DNA of 28,335 bases from CAIRYW01 sp964555825 (GTDB taxonomy: Bacteria; Patescibacteriota; Minisyncoccia; Phycocordibacterales; CAIRYW01). Below are positions 14,280-21,583 of the stretch, in pieces. Position 1 is the stretch's first letter; every line of letters begins with the position of its first letter. The position numbers and the translations under genes were made by a program. The stretch covers positions 1 to 28,335 of the forward strand of contig CAZKTY010000004.1 of assembly GCA_964555825.1 (NCBI GenBank). The letters run 5' to 3'. The notes under the pieces are model-generated. The model was not told the DNA's origin and ran no database searches. It saw only the letters and a program-made list of their open reading frames with translations.

Positions 14280-15869
14280 ATGACAAAAGAAAATGCATTG
14301 ATATATAAAAGAGTTTCTACAGAAGAGCAAACTGGAGATGGAACATATTCATTAGAAACACAGACTAGAATATGTATGGATAGTATTGAAAGAAGTAATA
14401 AATATAAATTAGCTGATAATGGTATTTACTCTGACCCTGGGAAAAGTGGAACAAATGTAAATAGACCAGGATTACAAGATATGCTAGTTAGAATTCAAGA
14501 AGATACGACTATTAAAGCGGTGTTTGTTCAAGACACTGACAGACTAGCAAGAAATGCTAGTGATCACCTGATGATTAGAGCACTGTTGAAAAAACATGGG
14601 GTAATATTAATTTCTGTATCTCAACCAGGAATTGAAGACTCCCCTGAAGGAAATTTAATGGATCTGGTTATTGCAGGCATAAATCAATTTCAATCCCAAC
14701 TTACAGGGAGAAAAACAAAAAAAAGTTTGGAGGAAAGATTCAAGATGGGTTGGTATCCAACAAAAGCTCCTCTTGGATATTTAAACTCCCCTGATCCCAT
14801 AAGTGAAGAGAAAAGAATAATAATTATAGATCCTGTTCGGGGGCCCTTAGTTAAAGAACTTTTTAAGTTATATGCTACAGGCAACTACACACTCCTTGAA
14901 ATCAGAGATGTAATGTTCAAGAAAGGCTTTATAAATTTAAGTGGAAATAAATTAGCAAGAAGCCAGGTAGCAAAAATCTTAAACAATTCTTTCTACTATG
15001 GAGAAATGCACTGGAATGAACTTACAAATACAGGACACCATCCCCCATTAACCACAAAAGAAATATACAGAAGATGTCAGCAAATCAAAGCCGAACATAA
15101 TGGTTTTAGATGTAGAAGAAGAAAATATAATTTTCTTTTAAGAGGATTTATATATTGTTTTTCTTGTGGGAAAAGATGGACGGCAGAAAAACAATTAAAA
15201 AAGAAAAAGGAATACTATCGCTGTAATGCTCAATCACATGAAATTCGTTGTGGGGAAAAATATATTGGGATTTTAGAATTGGAAAAGCAGGTTGAAAATG
15301 AATTCCTAAAAATTCAATTTTCTCCCGAGTTTATTGCAAGGATTGTTTCAAGAGCTGAAGAGTTATACAAAAAGCAAAAAGAAAATTACAGTAAGGATAA
15401 AGTTGGACTAATAAATCAAAAAAACAATTTCCTAAATAAACTGGAAGTGGCTGAAGAAAAACTTCTTTCTGGAATATTTTCTGACAAAGATTTTACCCGT
15501 ATAAAAAGTAAGATCATGCCGTTAATTGAAAACCTTGATGACGAAATAGCAAAAGTAGAGCAAGTTAGAAGCTTGAGAATTGATATTATTCAAAAGCTAC
15601 TTAACCTAATAAGAAACTTAGGTGAATCTTATAAATCAGCATCACCAGAATTGAAAAGGGTTTATTTAGGCCTCTTCTGGAAGAGATTTGAGGTAGCAGA
15701 TGGTATTATCCAAAAATCAGTATTAAACGATGTCATAGAGCAATTAATAGCTGTTGGGATGGTCAAAGCAGACAATAAAGACGAACTCATACCCTTTGAA
15801 AGTATCTTTGGAAACAGTAATAAACATTTAATAAACTCTGTAAGAATAACAACCACCAGGGGCGACTAG
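14280..15869 (+). CDS. Large serine recombinase (integrase) of element 1
   Basis: A 529-aa enzyme. The N-terminal resolvase domain has catalytic S13 in Y-K-R-V-S and the D-T-D-R-L-A-R-N motif. A recombinase domain follows with P-L-G-Y. A zinc ribbon has C-F-S-C and, after Y-Y-R-C-N, a fourth Cys at I-R-C-G. A long coiled coil (about 380-450) completes the usual large serine integrase layout. Such enzymes cut att sites with a 2-bp crossover and form a phosphoserine link. The last two codons and the TAG stop (GGC-GAC-TAG) lie inside the 19-bp att repeat and within tRNA-His. The stop would survive excision because the same core is present in attP. Targeting a tRNA gene is more usual for tyrosine recombinases. 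Confidence 0.93.
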   Translation: MTKENALIYKRVSTEEQTGDGTYSLETQTRICMDSIERSNKYKLADNGIYSDPGKSGTNVNRPGLQDMLVRIQEDTTIKAVFVQDTDRLARNASDHLMIRALLKKHGVILISVSQPGIEDSPEGNLMDLVIAGINQFQSQLTGRKTKKSLEERFKMGWYPTKAPLGYLNSPDPISEEKRIIIIDPVRGPLVKELFKLYATGNYTLLEIRDVMFKKGFINLSGNKLARSQVAKILNNSFYYGEMHWNELTNTGHHPPLTTKEIYRRCQQIKAEHNGFRCRRRKYNFLLRGFIYCFSCGKRWTAEKQLKKKKEYYRCNAQSHEIRCGEKYIGILELEKQVENEFLKIQFSPEFIARIVSRAEELYKKQKENYSKDKVGLINQKNNFLNKLEVAEEKLLSGIFSDKDFTRIKSKIMPLIENLDDEIAKVEQVRSLRIDIIQKLLNLIRNLGESYKSASPELKRVYLGLFWKRFEVADGIIQKSVLNDVIEQLIAVGMVKADNKDELIPFESIFGNSNKHLINSVRITTTRGD

Positions 15870-15877
15870 AGAGAATC
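15859..15877. repeat. Proximal attachment repeat (attR) inside tRNA-His
   Basis: GGGGCGACTAGAGAGAATC is identical to 6433-6451. Bases 15861-15877 are the last 17 nt of tRNA-His (acceptor strand, 3' T-stem and part of the T-loop), so integration rebuilds a complete tRNA. The recombinase stop codon also lies here. Confidence 0.85.
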
Positions 15878-15932
15878 GGACTCTCGATACCGGTTCCACA
15901 AACCGGAGTTTTACCACTAAACTATAGTCGCC
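15861..15932 (-). tRNA. tRNA-His (GTG)
   Basis: A full cloverleaf of 72 nt. The acceptor pairs include an encoded G-1 opposite C73, the histidine identity pair. The D-arm is GTTT/AAAC and the anticodon arm CCGGT-TTGTGGA-ACCGG carries GTG. The T-arm is GAGAG/CTCTC. CCA is not encoded. The T-loop reads TCCGATT, so position 55 is C instead of the near-universal U. The gene is the integration target of element 1, and its 3' end is shared with the recombinase gene. Confidence 0.95.
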
Positions 15933-15948
15933 ATATTTTCCGAGAGAT

Positions 15949-16503
15949 CTAATTATAACTCGGAGCGCTCTCATTTATACCAGAGAAATGGTTAGAAAGT
16001 CTAGCTAATGCATATAAAAGAGAAGAAAGACGGTTCAAATATACAAGTGTCTCTGGCGAAACCTTCTGCATATCTTCTTCACTAACCCCTACAACTCTTC
16101 TCTCAGCACGTCTTACGAATGTCCTTGAGATATCAAAAAGAGAAGCGAGTCTTGTCCCACCAGATATAAAAAAGGTTTTTATCGGAGGCAATTCTTTTTC
16201 AATAGCATTTATTATTCTTTCAATATCTTTTATTTTCTCTCCACTGATAGCCTTATTAGCCCCAGCGATCTCTGCTTGGATAATGAAAAGATTTTCTTGG
16301 ATAGAATGAACAATATTTTCAAAACTCTTTCCTTCAAACTCAAACTTTGATCCTGCTGCCTCAACTTTCACCAAACCTAAAAAAGAATTTGTCTCATCAA
16401 GAGCACCTAAAGCTTCAGCAATAGCAGAACTTTTTGAAATACGCTGATCACAACCAAATGTCTTTGTCTTCCCATCATCCCCTTTTCCTGTAAATAAAGC
16501 CAT
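15949..16503 (-). CDS. PduO-type ATP:cob(I)alamin adenosyltransferase
   Basis: A 184-aa cytoplasmic enzyme transferring the 5'-deoxyadenosyl group of ATP to cob(I)alamin to make coenzyme B12. Family motifs in order are T-G-K-G-D-D-G-K-T (N-terminal ATP site), L-G-A-L-D-E-T-N-S-F-L-G, S-R-T-F-V-R-R-A-E-R-R-V and Y-L-N-R-L-S. The usual Asp after N-R-L-S (N-R-L-S-D) is Ser here. The neighbouring genes give no B12 pathway, so it probably serves salvage. It is the last gene of a Nudix-SDR-PduO run, 8 bp after the SDR. Confidence 0.9.
   Translation of the reverse strand: MALFTGKGDDGKTKTFGCDQRISKSSAIAEALGALDETNSFLGLVKVEAAGSKFEFEGKSFENIVHSIQENLFIIQAEIAGANKAISGEKIKDIERIINAIEKELPPIKTFFISGGTRLASLFDISRTFVRRAERRVVGVSEEDMQKVSPETLVYLNRLSSLLYALARLSNHFSGINESAPSYN
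15952..15957 (-). promoter_or_regulatory. Possible -10 box of tRNA-His
   Basis: A perfect TATAAT on the minus strand ends 19 nt before the tRNA. It overlaps the last two sense codons (Tyr-Asn) of the adenosyltransferase gene. No good -35 box is visible, so cotranscription with the upstream genes is equally likely. Confidence 0.3.
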
Positions 16504-16511
16504 ATAAAGAA

Positions 16512-17183
16512 TTAATTCCTTCTTATAATGATCTCATCTCCGTCTTCTTCAGAAATAAAACCTATTATCTTTTCAGAGACTTCTGCAGGTTCCATATAAG
16601 TATCATAATCATCTGGTTTTTTTGCATCAAAGAGATGAGTCTTCATTCCTCCAGGATATAGATTGATCACTCTTATGTTCTTGTCTTTATTTTCAACTCT
16701 GACACTTTTTGTGAATCCATCCTGGGCAAACTTACTTGAAGCATAGCCAGAAGATAAAGGTCTTCCTGCCAAAGCACTAGTAGAAATTGTATTTACAAAA
16801 ACACCTGATCCTTTTTCTTTAAAGATCGGCAACATTGCTTGAGTACAAAACATTGTTCCAAATAGATTTACATCAAGCATTTTTTGAACGCCTTCCTTTG
16901 TTTCCTCTTCTACAGGAACATGCGGTATCCAGAGTCCTGCATTATTCATAAAAATATCAATACTACCAAAGGTTTTTTTTATCTCGCTTATTATAGAAAA
17001 AACTTTATCTTTGTCTGTGATATCACAATTAAAATAAGCTACCATCGAATTGAAATTTTCAGGTTCACTTCTAGATATAGATACAACTTTACTTCCTTTT
17101 CTTACGAGGTCCTCTGCCAGACAAGCACCTAATCCGCTAGTAGCACCTGTTATGACCACAACTTTATTTTTTAGATCAATCAT
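16512..17183 (-). CDS. Short-chain dehydrogenase/reductase
   Basis: A 223-aa classical SDR. The NAD(P)-binding T-G-A-T-S-G-L-G is at 12-19, followed by N-N-A-G, a catalytic Ser in the S-T-S-A-L segment, and the Y-A-S-S-K active site (Y-x-x-x-K). The P-G-G motif after V-I-N-L-Y is also present. The substrate cannot be inferred. It lies between the Nudix and PduO genes on one strand. Confidence 0.92.
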   Translation of the reverse strand: MIDLKNKVVVITGATSGLGACLAEDLVRKGSKVVSISRSEPENFNSMVAYFNCDITDKDKVFSIISEIKKTFGSIDIFMNNAGLWIPHVPVEEETKEGVQKMLDVNLFGTMFCTQAMLPIFKEKGSGVFVNTISTSALAGRPLSSGYASSKFAQDGFTKSVRVENKDKNIRVINLYPGGMKTHLFDAKKPDDYDTYMEPAEVSEKIIGFISEEDGDEIIIRRN

Positions 17184-17223
17184 ATCCTTATTATATTACA
17201 GAAATATAAAAATAATTTTTAGA

Positions 17224-17652
17224 TCAAAGTCTGTTCTTATAGAGATCCAAAAATTTAGGAAATTGAGAATGAACCTTCTCAGGCATTTTACCAAGCTGAA
17301 ACCATCCTATTTCAGAAAATTTATGAGGTTCCCCTATTTTAACTTTTTCAGGATCGACTAAGACCTTAAAATCTAAAGCTACCCAATGTGTCTTCTTTCC
17401 ATTATTTTCACGATGAACATCTCGATATCCCAAAAATTCAGAATTCAGAACATCTGTGCAATATTCCTCTTTTATTTCTTTTCTTACTGTATCTTCCACG
17501 GTATCTCCAAACTCCACTCCTCCTCCGCCTATATCAAAACATCCAATTTCATCTCTGCAATTTTCACTTCTTTTTGCCATTAAAAAATTTCCCTTGCCGT
17601 CGTGGCAAAAATATACAACACATACTCCAATATGGTCTTCTCCTTTTTTCAT
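17224..17652 (-). CDS. Nudix hydrolase
   Basis: A 142-aa protein. The Nudix box G-x5-D-x7-K-E-I-K-E-E is present, with D and K replacing the usual first E and R; the metal-binding E-x-x-E-E core is intact. The upstream M-A-K-R-S and downstream H-W-V-A-L-D-F are typical of small pyrophosphohydrolases that clear damaged or excess nucleotides. The frame is open to 17799, but that start lies inside tRNA-Leu, so the ATG at 17652 is used. It is the first gene of the Nudix-SDR-PduO run. Confidence 0.87.
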   Translation of the reverse strand: MKKGEDHIGVCVVYFCHDGKGNFLMAKRSENCRDEIGCFDIGGGGVEFGDTVEDTVRKEIKEEYCTDVLNSEFLGYRDVHRENNGKKTHWVALDFKVLVDPEKVKIGEPHKFSEIGWFQLGKMPEKVHSQFPKFLDLYKNRL

Positions 17653-17707
17653 ATTGTTAATTCTACCAGCTTTTACTAACAAATAAATTATTAATAGAAC
17701 ATTTTTG

Positions 17708-17789
17708 TGCGCGAGAGAGGACTTGAACCTCCACGCCTTACGGCACACCCACCTCAAGGGTGCTTGGCTACCAATTACAACACTCGCGC
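17708..17789 (-). tRNA. tRNA-Leu (GAG)
   Basis: An 82-nt type II tRNA with a long variable arm. The acceptor is GCGCGAG/CTCGCGC, the anticodon arm CACCC-TTGAGGT-GGGTG carries GAG, and the variable stem is GCCGTAAGGC. The T-arm has the normal GGTTCAAGTCC, and the discriminator is A. CCA is not encoded. Confidence 0.95.
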
Positions 17790-17797
17790 ATGACGGC

Positions 17798-17826
17798 ATA
17801 ATACTTAAAAAAACATCCTATTTCAA
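17798..17826 (-). promoter_or_regulatory. Promoter of tRNA-Leu
   Basis: TTGAAA (17826-17821) and TATTAT (17803-17798) on the minus strand are separated by exactly 17 nt. The -10 box ends 8 nt before the tRNA, so transcription would begin almost at the mature 5' end. Confidence 0.7.
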
Positions 17827-17847
17827 TATTCCCTAAATATTATTTAC

Positions 17848-17876
17848 AAAAAAACTCCTATACGGGAGCTTTTTTT
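17848..17876 (-). terminator. Terminator of the acylphosphatase-RluA-rplS operon
   Basis: A short stem CTCC/GGAG with a G-U extension and A/T-run flanks (17848-17858 with 17865-17876) lies 25 bp after the rplS stop. It leaves a U-tract on the minus strand. Confidence 0.65.
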
Positions 17877-17900
17877 AAATTCATTATCTAAAAGATATAT

Positions 17901-18329
17901 TTATTCTGCTTTATCTTCGCTAGGAACATCCTTTGCTTCTGCAACGACTTTCTTCTCTGACTTGTCTAATCTCATTATTTCAGTCTTCATTCTCTTATTC
18001 ATCTCCTTAACAGCCTTCCTTCTGATGAAATATAGTTTTGATTGACGGACCTTAGCACGTTTTGTGATCTCGATCTTTTCGATCATTGGAGAGTAGATCG
18101 GGTATATTTTTTCAACTCCGTATCCTCCGGCAGTTCTTCTAACAGTAAAAGTTCCTCCTGCTTCCTTCCCATGTTTTTTTGCAATAATAAGTCCTTCAAA
18201 TATCTGGGTTCTAAACTTTCCATCCTTATCTGGGACCTTTTGAAAGACACGAACAGTATCTCCTGATCTTAGATCAAGAGCTTTTCGTTCCTCAATATTT
18301 ACAGGTGATGTCATTGTTTTTGCTTTCAT
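17901..18329 (-). CDS. rplS: 50S ribosomal protein L19
   Basis: A 142-aa ribosomal protein L19, at the interface of the 30S and 50S subunits. The core shows R-S-G-D-T-V-R-V, F-E-G-L-I-I-A, T-F-T-V-R-R and G-V-E-K-I-Y-P-I-Y-S-P, then K-L-Y-F-I-R-R. The last 30 residues form a charged, Lys/Glu-rich extension beyond the usual ~115 aa. It lies 27 bp after the RluA gene, likely cotranscribed. Confidence 0.97.
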   Translation of the reverse strand: MKAKTMTSPVNIEERKALDLRSGDTVRVFQKVPDKDGKFRTQIFEGLIIAKKHGKEAGGTFTVRRTAGGYGVEKIYPIYSPMIEKIEITKRAKVRQSKLYFIRRKAVKEMNKRMKTEIMRLDKSEKKVVAEAKDVPSEDKAE

Positions 18330-18356
18330 CGTGGGAAAAACTTTAGCATATGGGCC

Positions 18357-19115
18357 TTATTTTAGCAAATCATCGGGAGAAATATCGAATATTTCAAAGG
18401 CTTTCTTAAAATCTTCAGGAAATGGAGCCAACACAGACACTTTCTTGCCTGAAAGCGTCTCAAAATTTATTTCTCTTGCATGTAAAGCTAGTCTTTTGAA
18501 TTCAAGAGAATTTTGAGCTTTACCATATAGGAAATCTGCAATTATAGGATGACGGATCGATTTTAAATGAACTCTGATCTGATGAGTCCTTCCTGTCTTA
18601 GGCCAAAGTACCAAAAGAGTAGCTTTGCCAGAACCATGCCCTGAGGATTTTACAACGCGAAAAATAGTTTCAGCCTCTTTCATATCCCCACTTGGCCTGA
18701 CTGTCCTTTTTCTTGCATCATCCTTACTTCTCCCAATAGGCTTTCTTATCACTCCTCTCTCAGTCTTTATCTCTCCTTCTGCAAAAGCAACATACATCTT
18801 TGAGATCTTCCTATCTTGAAATTGTTCTTTGAGGAATTCAAAACTCTCAGGATTTTTAGCAATGATCAAAGCTCCAGAAGTATCCTTGTCTAACCGATGA
18901 ACTATGCCAGGGCGCTCTATCTCTCCATCTTCATCGGTCACAATATTTTCTCCAACACCTTCTGTCTCAGGAAAGTTTTTCTTTATCCAATCAACCAAGG
19001 TCTTTTGATCTGTTTTTCCATCAGGATGAACAGCAATACCAGCAGGTTTGTTTATTACCACTAGATCTTCATCTTCAAATAAGATATCTATTTTTTCTTT
19101 ATTGTCTTTTTTCAC
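18357..19115 (-). CDS. RluA-family rRNA pseudouridine synthase
   Basis: A 252-aa enzyme converting specific uridines of structured RNA to pseudouridine. The active site H73-R-L-D76-K-D-T-S-G carries the catalytic Asp, and N-K-P-A-G-I-A-V-H-P and R-T-H-Q-I-R-V-H-L flank it as in RluA/RluC/RluD. It lacks the N-terminal S4 domain found in RluC and RluD, so the exact target cannot be named. It overlaps the acylphosphatase gene by 4 bp. Confidence 0.93.
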   Translation of the reverse strand: MKKDNKEKIDILFEDEDLVVINKPAGIAVHPDGKTDQKTLVDWIKKNFPETEGVGENIVTDEDGEIERPGIVHRLDKDTSGALIIAKNPESFEFLKEQFQDRKISKMYVAFAEGEIKTERGVIRKPIGRSKDDARKRTVRPSGDMKEAETIFRVVKSSGHGSGKATLLVLWPKTGRTHQIRVHLKSIRHPIIADFLYGKAQNSLEFKRLALHAREINFETLSGKKVSVLAPFPEDFKKAFEIFDISPDDLLK

Positions 19116-19405
19116 AAAATTTTAAAATCTTCACTTGAGAACTTCTCAACTTCTTTTACCTCAATATTGTCTACTCTCGCAAATAAAGGTCCTTTACGCA
19201 AATTTTTTAAGAATTCTTCCATCATATCTTTCTTACCGCACGACGAAATAAAAACGGTTCCGTCTTCCAAATTCTTGCAATAACCTTTTATTCCAAGCTT
19301 ATCAGCTGACTTCTTTGCAAAATACCTGAAATAAACACCCTGAACTCTGCCGAAAACTTTTATCTCCAAACACTTTATATCATTGATCTCTTTCTCCATT
19401 ACCAT
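19112..19405 (-). CDS. Acylphosphatase
   Basis: A 97-aa enzyme hydrolysing carboxyl-phosphate bonds. The phosphate loop is G-R-V-Q-G-V-Y-F-R-Y, with the catalytic Arg, and the catalytic Asn is in Y-C-K-N-L-E-D-G-T-V. The length is normal for the family. Two ATGs, at 19405 and 19399, are possible. Its stop overlaps the RluA-type gene by 4 bp (translational coupling). Confidence 0.93.
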   Translation of the reverse strand: MVMEKEINDIKCLEIKVFGRVQGVYFRYFAKKSADKLGIKGYCKNLEDGTVFISSCGKKDMMEEFLKNLRKGPLFARVDNIEVKEVEKFSSEDFKIL

Positions 19406-19446
19406 TAATCATAACACCCTCAGTTAGATTGCGGAGAGTTTTCTTT

Positions 19447-19452
19447 TATAGT
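19447..19452 (+). promoter_or_regulatory. -10 box of tRNA-Val
   Basis: TATAGT ends 14 nt before the tRNA. A poor -35 candidate, TTAGAT, lies 17 nt upstream. Confidence 0.4.
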
Positions 19453-19466
19453 AATCTCTACCGTAC

Positions 19467-19539
19467 GGGCGATTAGCTCAGTTGGTAGAGCAATTCGTTT
19501 ACACCGAAAAGGTCACAGGTTCGAGTCCTGTATCGCCCA
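19467..19539 (+). tRNA. tRNA-Val (TAC)
   Basis: A 73-nt cloverleaf: acceptor GGGCGAT/ATCGCCC, D-arm GCTC/GAGC, anticodon loop TTTACAC with TAC, T-arm ACAGG-TTCGAGT-CCTGT, discriminator A. The 27-43 pair is an A-A mismatch. CCA is not encoded. I found no second copy of its 3' end in the window, so it is not shown to be an integration site. Confidence 0.95.
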
Positions 19540-19597
19540 CACTACAAGAATTTTTCTCCTAAAATCTAATTTATACATTGCTAATTAAAAGTATTTA

Positions 19598-19698
19598 GAG
19601 GTTCTAACCACTACTTTTTAGTTAAAACTAGAAATCATGCAGTTTAAGGACGGATTCCAGTTCGTGCTTATTTTATCTGATTAAAATAGGTTCTAACC
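19598..19698. repeat. Paired AGGTTCTAACC sites upstream of the helical-protein/Fic unit
   Basis: AGGTTCTAACC at 19598-19608 recurs exactly at 19688-19698, 90 bp apart. Each has GGTT-CT-AACC dyad symmetry, extended to AGGTT/AACCT in the second copy. The second ends 42 bp before the ATG at 19740. They look like operator half-pairs for an autoregulated toxin-antitoxin-like unit. Confidence 0.4.
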
Positions 19699-19739
19699 TC
19701 GTTTACTCTTTTTATGAACTAAAATGTTATCCTTTAATA

Positions 19740-20516
19740 ATGAATATAAAAGATTTTCCTAATCCAAAACTAAACCTCCCTAAAGAATTAAAAACGGCTA
19801 GTGAAAAAAATAGGACAAATTTATTCCAATCTATTGAAAATTATATCTATTTAATCCAAGAATATATCTATACTGATATTAATCTCAATTATCAACCTAC
19901 TGATACTAACCATAATAATGCTTGGATTCAAAAAATAGTAAGTGCTAATTTACTTAGAAGCTTATATATTCGAAATGCGTTTGTAGAAGAAATAAATAAT
20001 AGGAACTTTGTAGGAATGTTTTTACCTTTGAAAGCTTGGTTTGAAATAAATGGAGTATTAGCATCAATTTTAGATCTTATAGAAAAAAATTTATCCCCAA
20101 AAGAATTAGACGAAAAACTTAAACCTTTTGCTCTTGGAAACAAAGGTAAATCAAAAGTAGGACAGATTGAGGCTACAAATGTTCTCACAATGATCGAAAA
20201 AGCTGACAAATATATGACTAAAATAATAAAAGAGAATAATTCACCAACAGAAACTTTTTTTTCTTATTTTTATGATATTGCTAGTAATCCATCACATCCA
20301 AGTTTTGACGCCCAAGAGATGGTCGGTTCTTTAATGGATGAAGGAGTTTGGACAGCAAAATCTCCAGAAGAAATAAAAAATAGTATTACTATAGATATTG
20401 ACAATTATGGAGGATTGCTTATGTCTCCACTTTTTATTAAAAATATCTGTGAAAATATTTTTACAATTGAGAAAGATAATTTTGCTAAATTAAAAAGCAA
20501 AAAATATTTCAATTAA
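19740..20516 (+). CDS. Hypothetical helical protein paired with the Fic gene
   Basis: A 258-aa soluble, helix-rich protein not recognised by family. It contains F-L-P-L-K-A-W-F-E-I-N-G-V and, later, F-Y-D-I-A-S-N-P-S-H-P-S-F, a pattern seen in HEPN/DUF5677-like proteins where a helix pair surrounds a short His-containing loop. It ends 6 bp before the Fic gene, so the two form an operon. Antitoxin or partner toxin are both possible; nothing decides between them. Confidence 0.65.
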   Translation: MNIKDFPNPKLNLPKELKTASEKNRTNLFQSIENYIYLIQEYIYTDINLNYQPTDTNHNNAWIQKIVSANLLRSLYIRNAFVEEINNRNFVGMFLPLKAWFEINGVLASILDLIEKNLSPKELDEKLKPFALGNKGKSKVGQIEATNVLTMIEKADKYMTKIIKENNSPTETFFSYFYDIASNPSHPSFDAQEMVGSLMDEGVWTAKSPEEIKNSITIDIDNYGGLLMSPLFIKNICENIFTIEKDNFAKLKSKKYFN

Positions 20517-20522
20517 ATTAAC

Positions 20523-21572
20523 ATGATAGCTTTCAAAAGAATTTTAGGTACCGTAGCTAAAAATAACAAAATAGACTCAGATGAATTACTGATTGCCTTA
20601 TGGGATGTTCCTAAAAAAAGATTTGACTACCTAAAGAGCGATAAAAGCTTTATTAAAAATAAAGATTACAGGTTTGTAAAAGATGTTGTATTCAAAATAA
20701 GAGAAGGAAATCTACTTAAATATCCTAAACAACAAAATAAAAGAAAAAAGATTGTAATAAAAGATTATGATTTTAGTTTAATTGGAAAAACTATCGACCC
20801 AATTGAATACATAAATAAAGAGGAGATTCTAAAAATGTATAGCGAATTAACAACGGATTTTAATAATTTAGAAGATCCGATACAACCGTCAGGAATAAAA
20901 GATGAAGGTCTACTAGACTCTGCAATTTTTCATCCACAAACCTCTTTCACAAATCAAATCAAATATCCAACAGCAGAGTCAGCTGCCGCTGCAATAATGT
21001 ATTCTCTATCACATAACCATGCTTTCCATAATGGCAATAAAAGAACTGCTATTGTAGCTATGCTAGTGTTTTTAGATAAACATAATATTTACCTAACTTG
21101 CGACGAAGATGATTTATTTAAAATATCCTTAACATTAGCGGATCATAAATTAGTAGACGATACACATTTATATCCAGACGCTGAAATCTATGAATTAGCA
21201 CGTTGGATTCGAGACAATAGTAAGACTACAAAAAAAGGAGAACGCCCAATAACGTTAAAAAAATTTAAACAAATTTTGACTCATTTTGGATGTGATATTT
21301 TAGATAGTGGAAGAGTACAACGAAAAATAAAATCAAAATCTATTATGAGGATAGCAAAAGAAAGAATCTTAACTTCTAAAAAGACAATTGGAGGAACTCT
21401 TTCTGATGGACAAGAGATGGATAAAGGACTTATTAAATCAATAAGAGAGGATCTAGAATTAGACACCTCTCATGGTATTGATAGTGATACTTTTTACGAA
21501 AAAAATAGTTTTACTAGTAGTGATTTTATAAATAAGTACAGTCATCTTTTGAGAAGACTCTCAAAAACATAA
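20523..21572 (+). CDS. Fic/Doc-family protein with possible HicA-like C-terminal domain
   Basis: A 349-aa protein. Residues about 95-235 form a Doc-type Fic domain with the active site H166-A-F-H-N-G-N-K-R-T-A; Fic enzymes transfer AMP or phosphate to target proteins. The residue normally Asp/Glu in H-x-F-x-(D/E)-G-N is Asn170, which may alter metal binding. Before the domain lies about 90 aa of unknown sequence. After it, residues about 244-315 run P-I-T-L-K-K-F-K-Q-I-L-T-H-F-G-C-D to M-D-K-G-L-I-K-S-I-R-E-D-L, resembling the fold order of HicA toxins but without the usual G-S-H. That resemblance is my inference. Confidence 0.8.
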   Translation: MIAFKRILGTVAKNNKIDSDELLIALWDVPKKRFDYLKSDKSFIKNKDYRFVKDVVFKIREGNLLKYPKQQNKRKKIVIKDYDFSLIGKTIDPIEYINKEEILKMYSELTTDFNNLEDPIQPSGIKDEGLLDSAIFHPQTSFTNQIKYPTAESAAAAIMYSLSHNHAFHNGNKRTAIVAMLVFLDKHNIYLTCDEDDLFKISLTLADHKLVDDTHLYPDAEIYELARWIRDNSKTTKKGERPITLKKFKQILTHFGCDILDSGRVQRKIKSKSIMRIAKERILTSKKTIGGTLSDGQEMDKGLIKSIREDLELDTSHGIDSDTFYEKNSFTSSDFINKYSHLLRRLSKT

Positions 21573-21583
21573 TATATTATTAA

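Larger units (their letters stand above)
6433..15877 (+). mobile_element. Integrative element inserted in tRNA-His, serine-recombinase type
   Basis: The span is bounded by the 19-bp direct repeat of the tRNA-His 3' end and has a large serine recombinase at its right end. Repeat start to repeat start is 9,426 bp. The left two thirds hold cargo: an ATPase/HEPN-like pair, a restriction-modification pair, a secreted nuclease and a membrane protein. The right third holds the conserved core: structured RNA, 234-aa protein, small genes and recombinase. No conjugation, capsid or clear replication gene is visible, so it is probably mobilised by other means. Genes outside the repeat on both sides are housekeeping, which supports the boundaries. 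Confidence 0.82.

Noticed and set aside
17653..17799. N-terminal extension of the Nudix protein
   Set aside because: The extension is encoded by tRNA-Leu sequence; the ATG at 17652 gives a normal Nudix length.
19467..19539. tRNA-Val as integration site of element 2
   Set aside because: No repeat of its 3' end is seen in the window, and the serine recombinase gene is 2 kb away with unrelated genes between.
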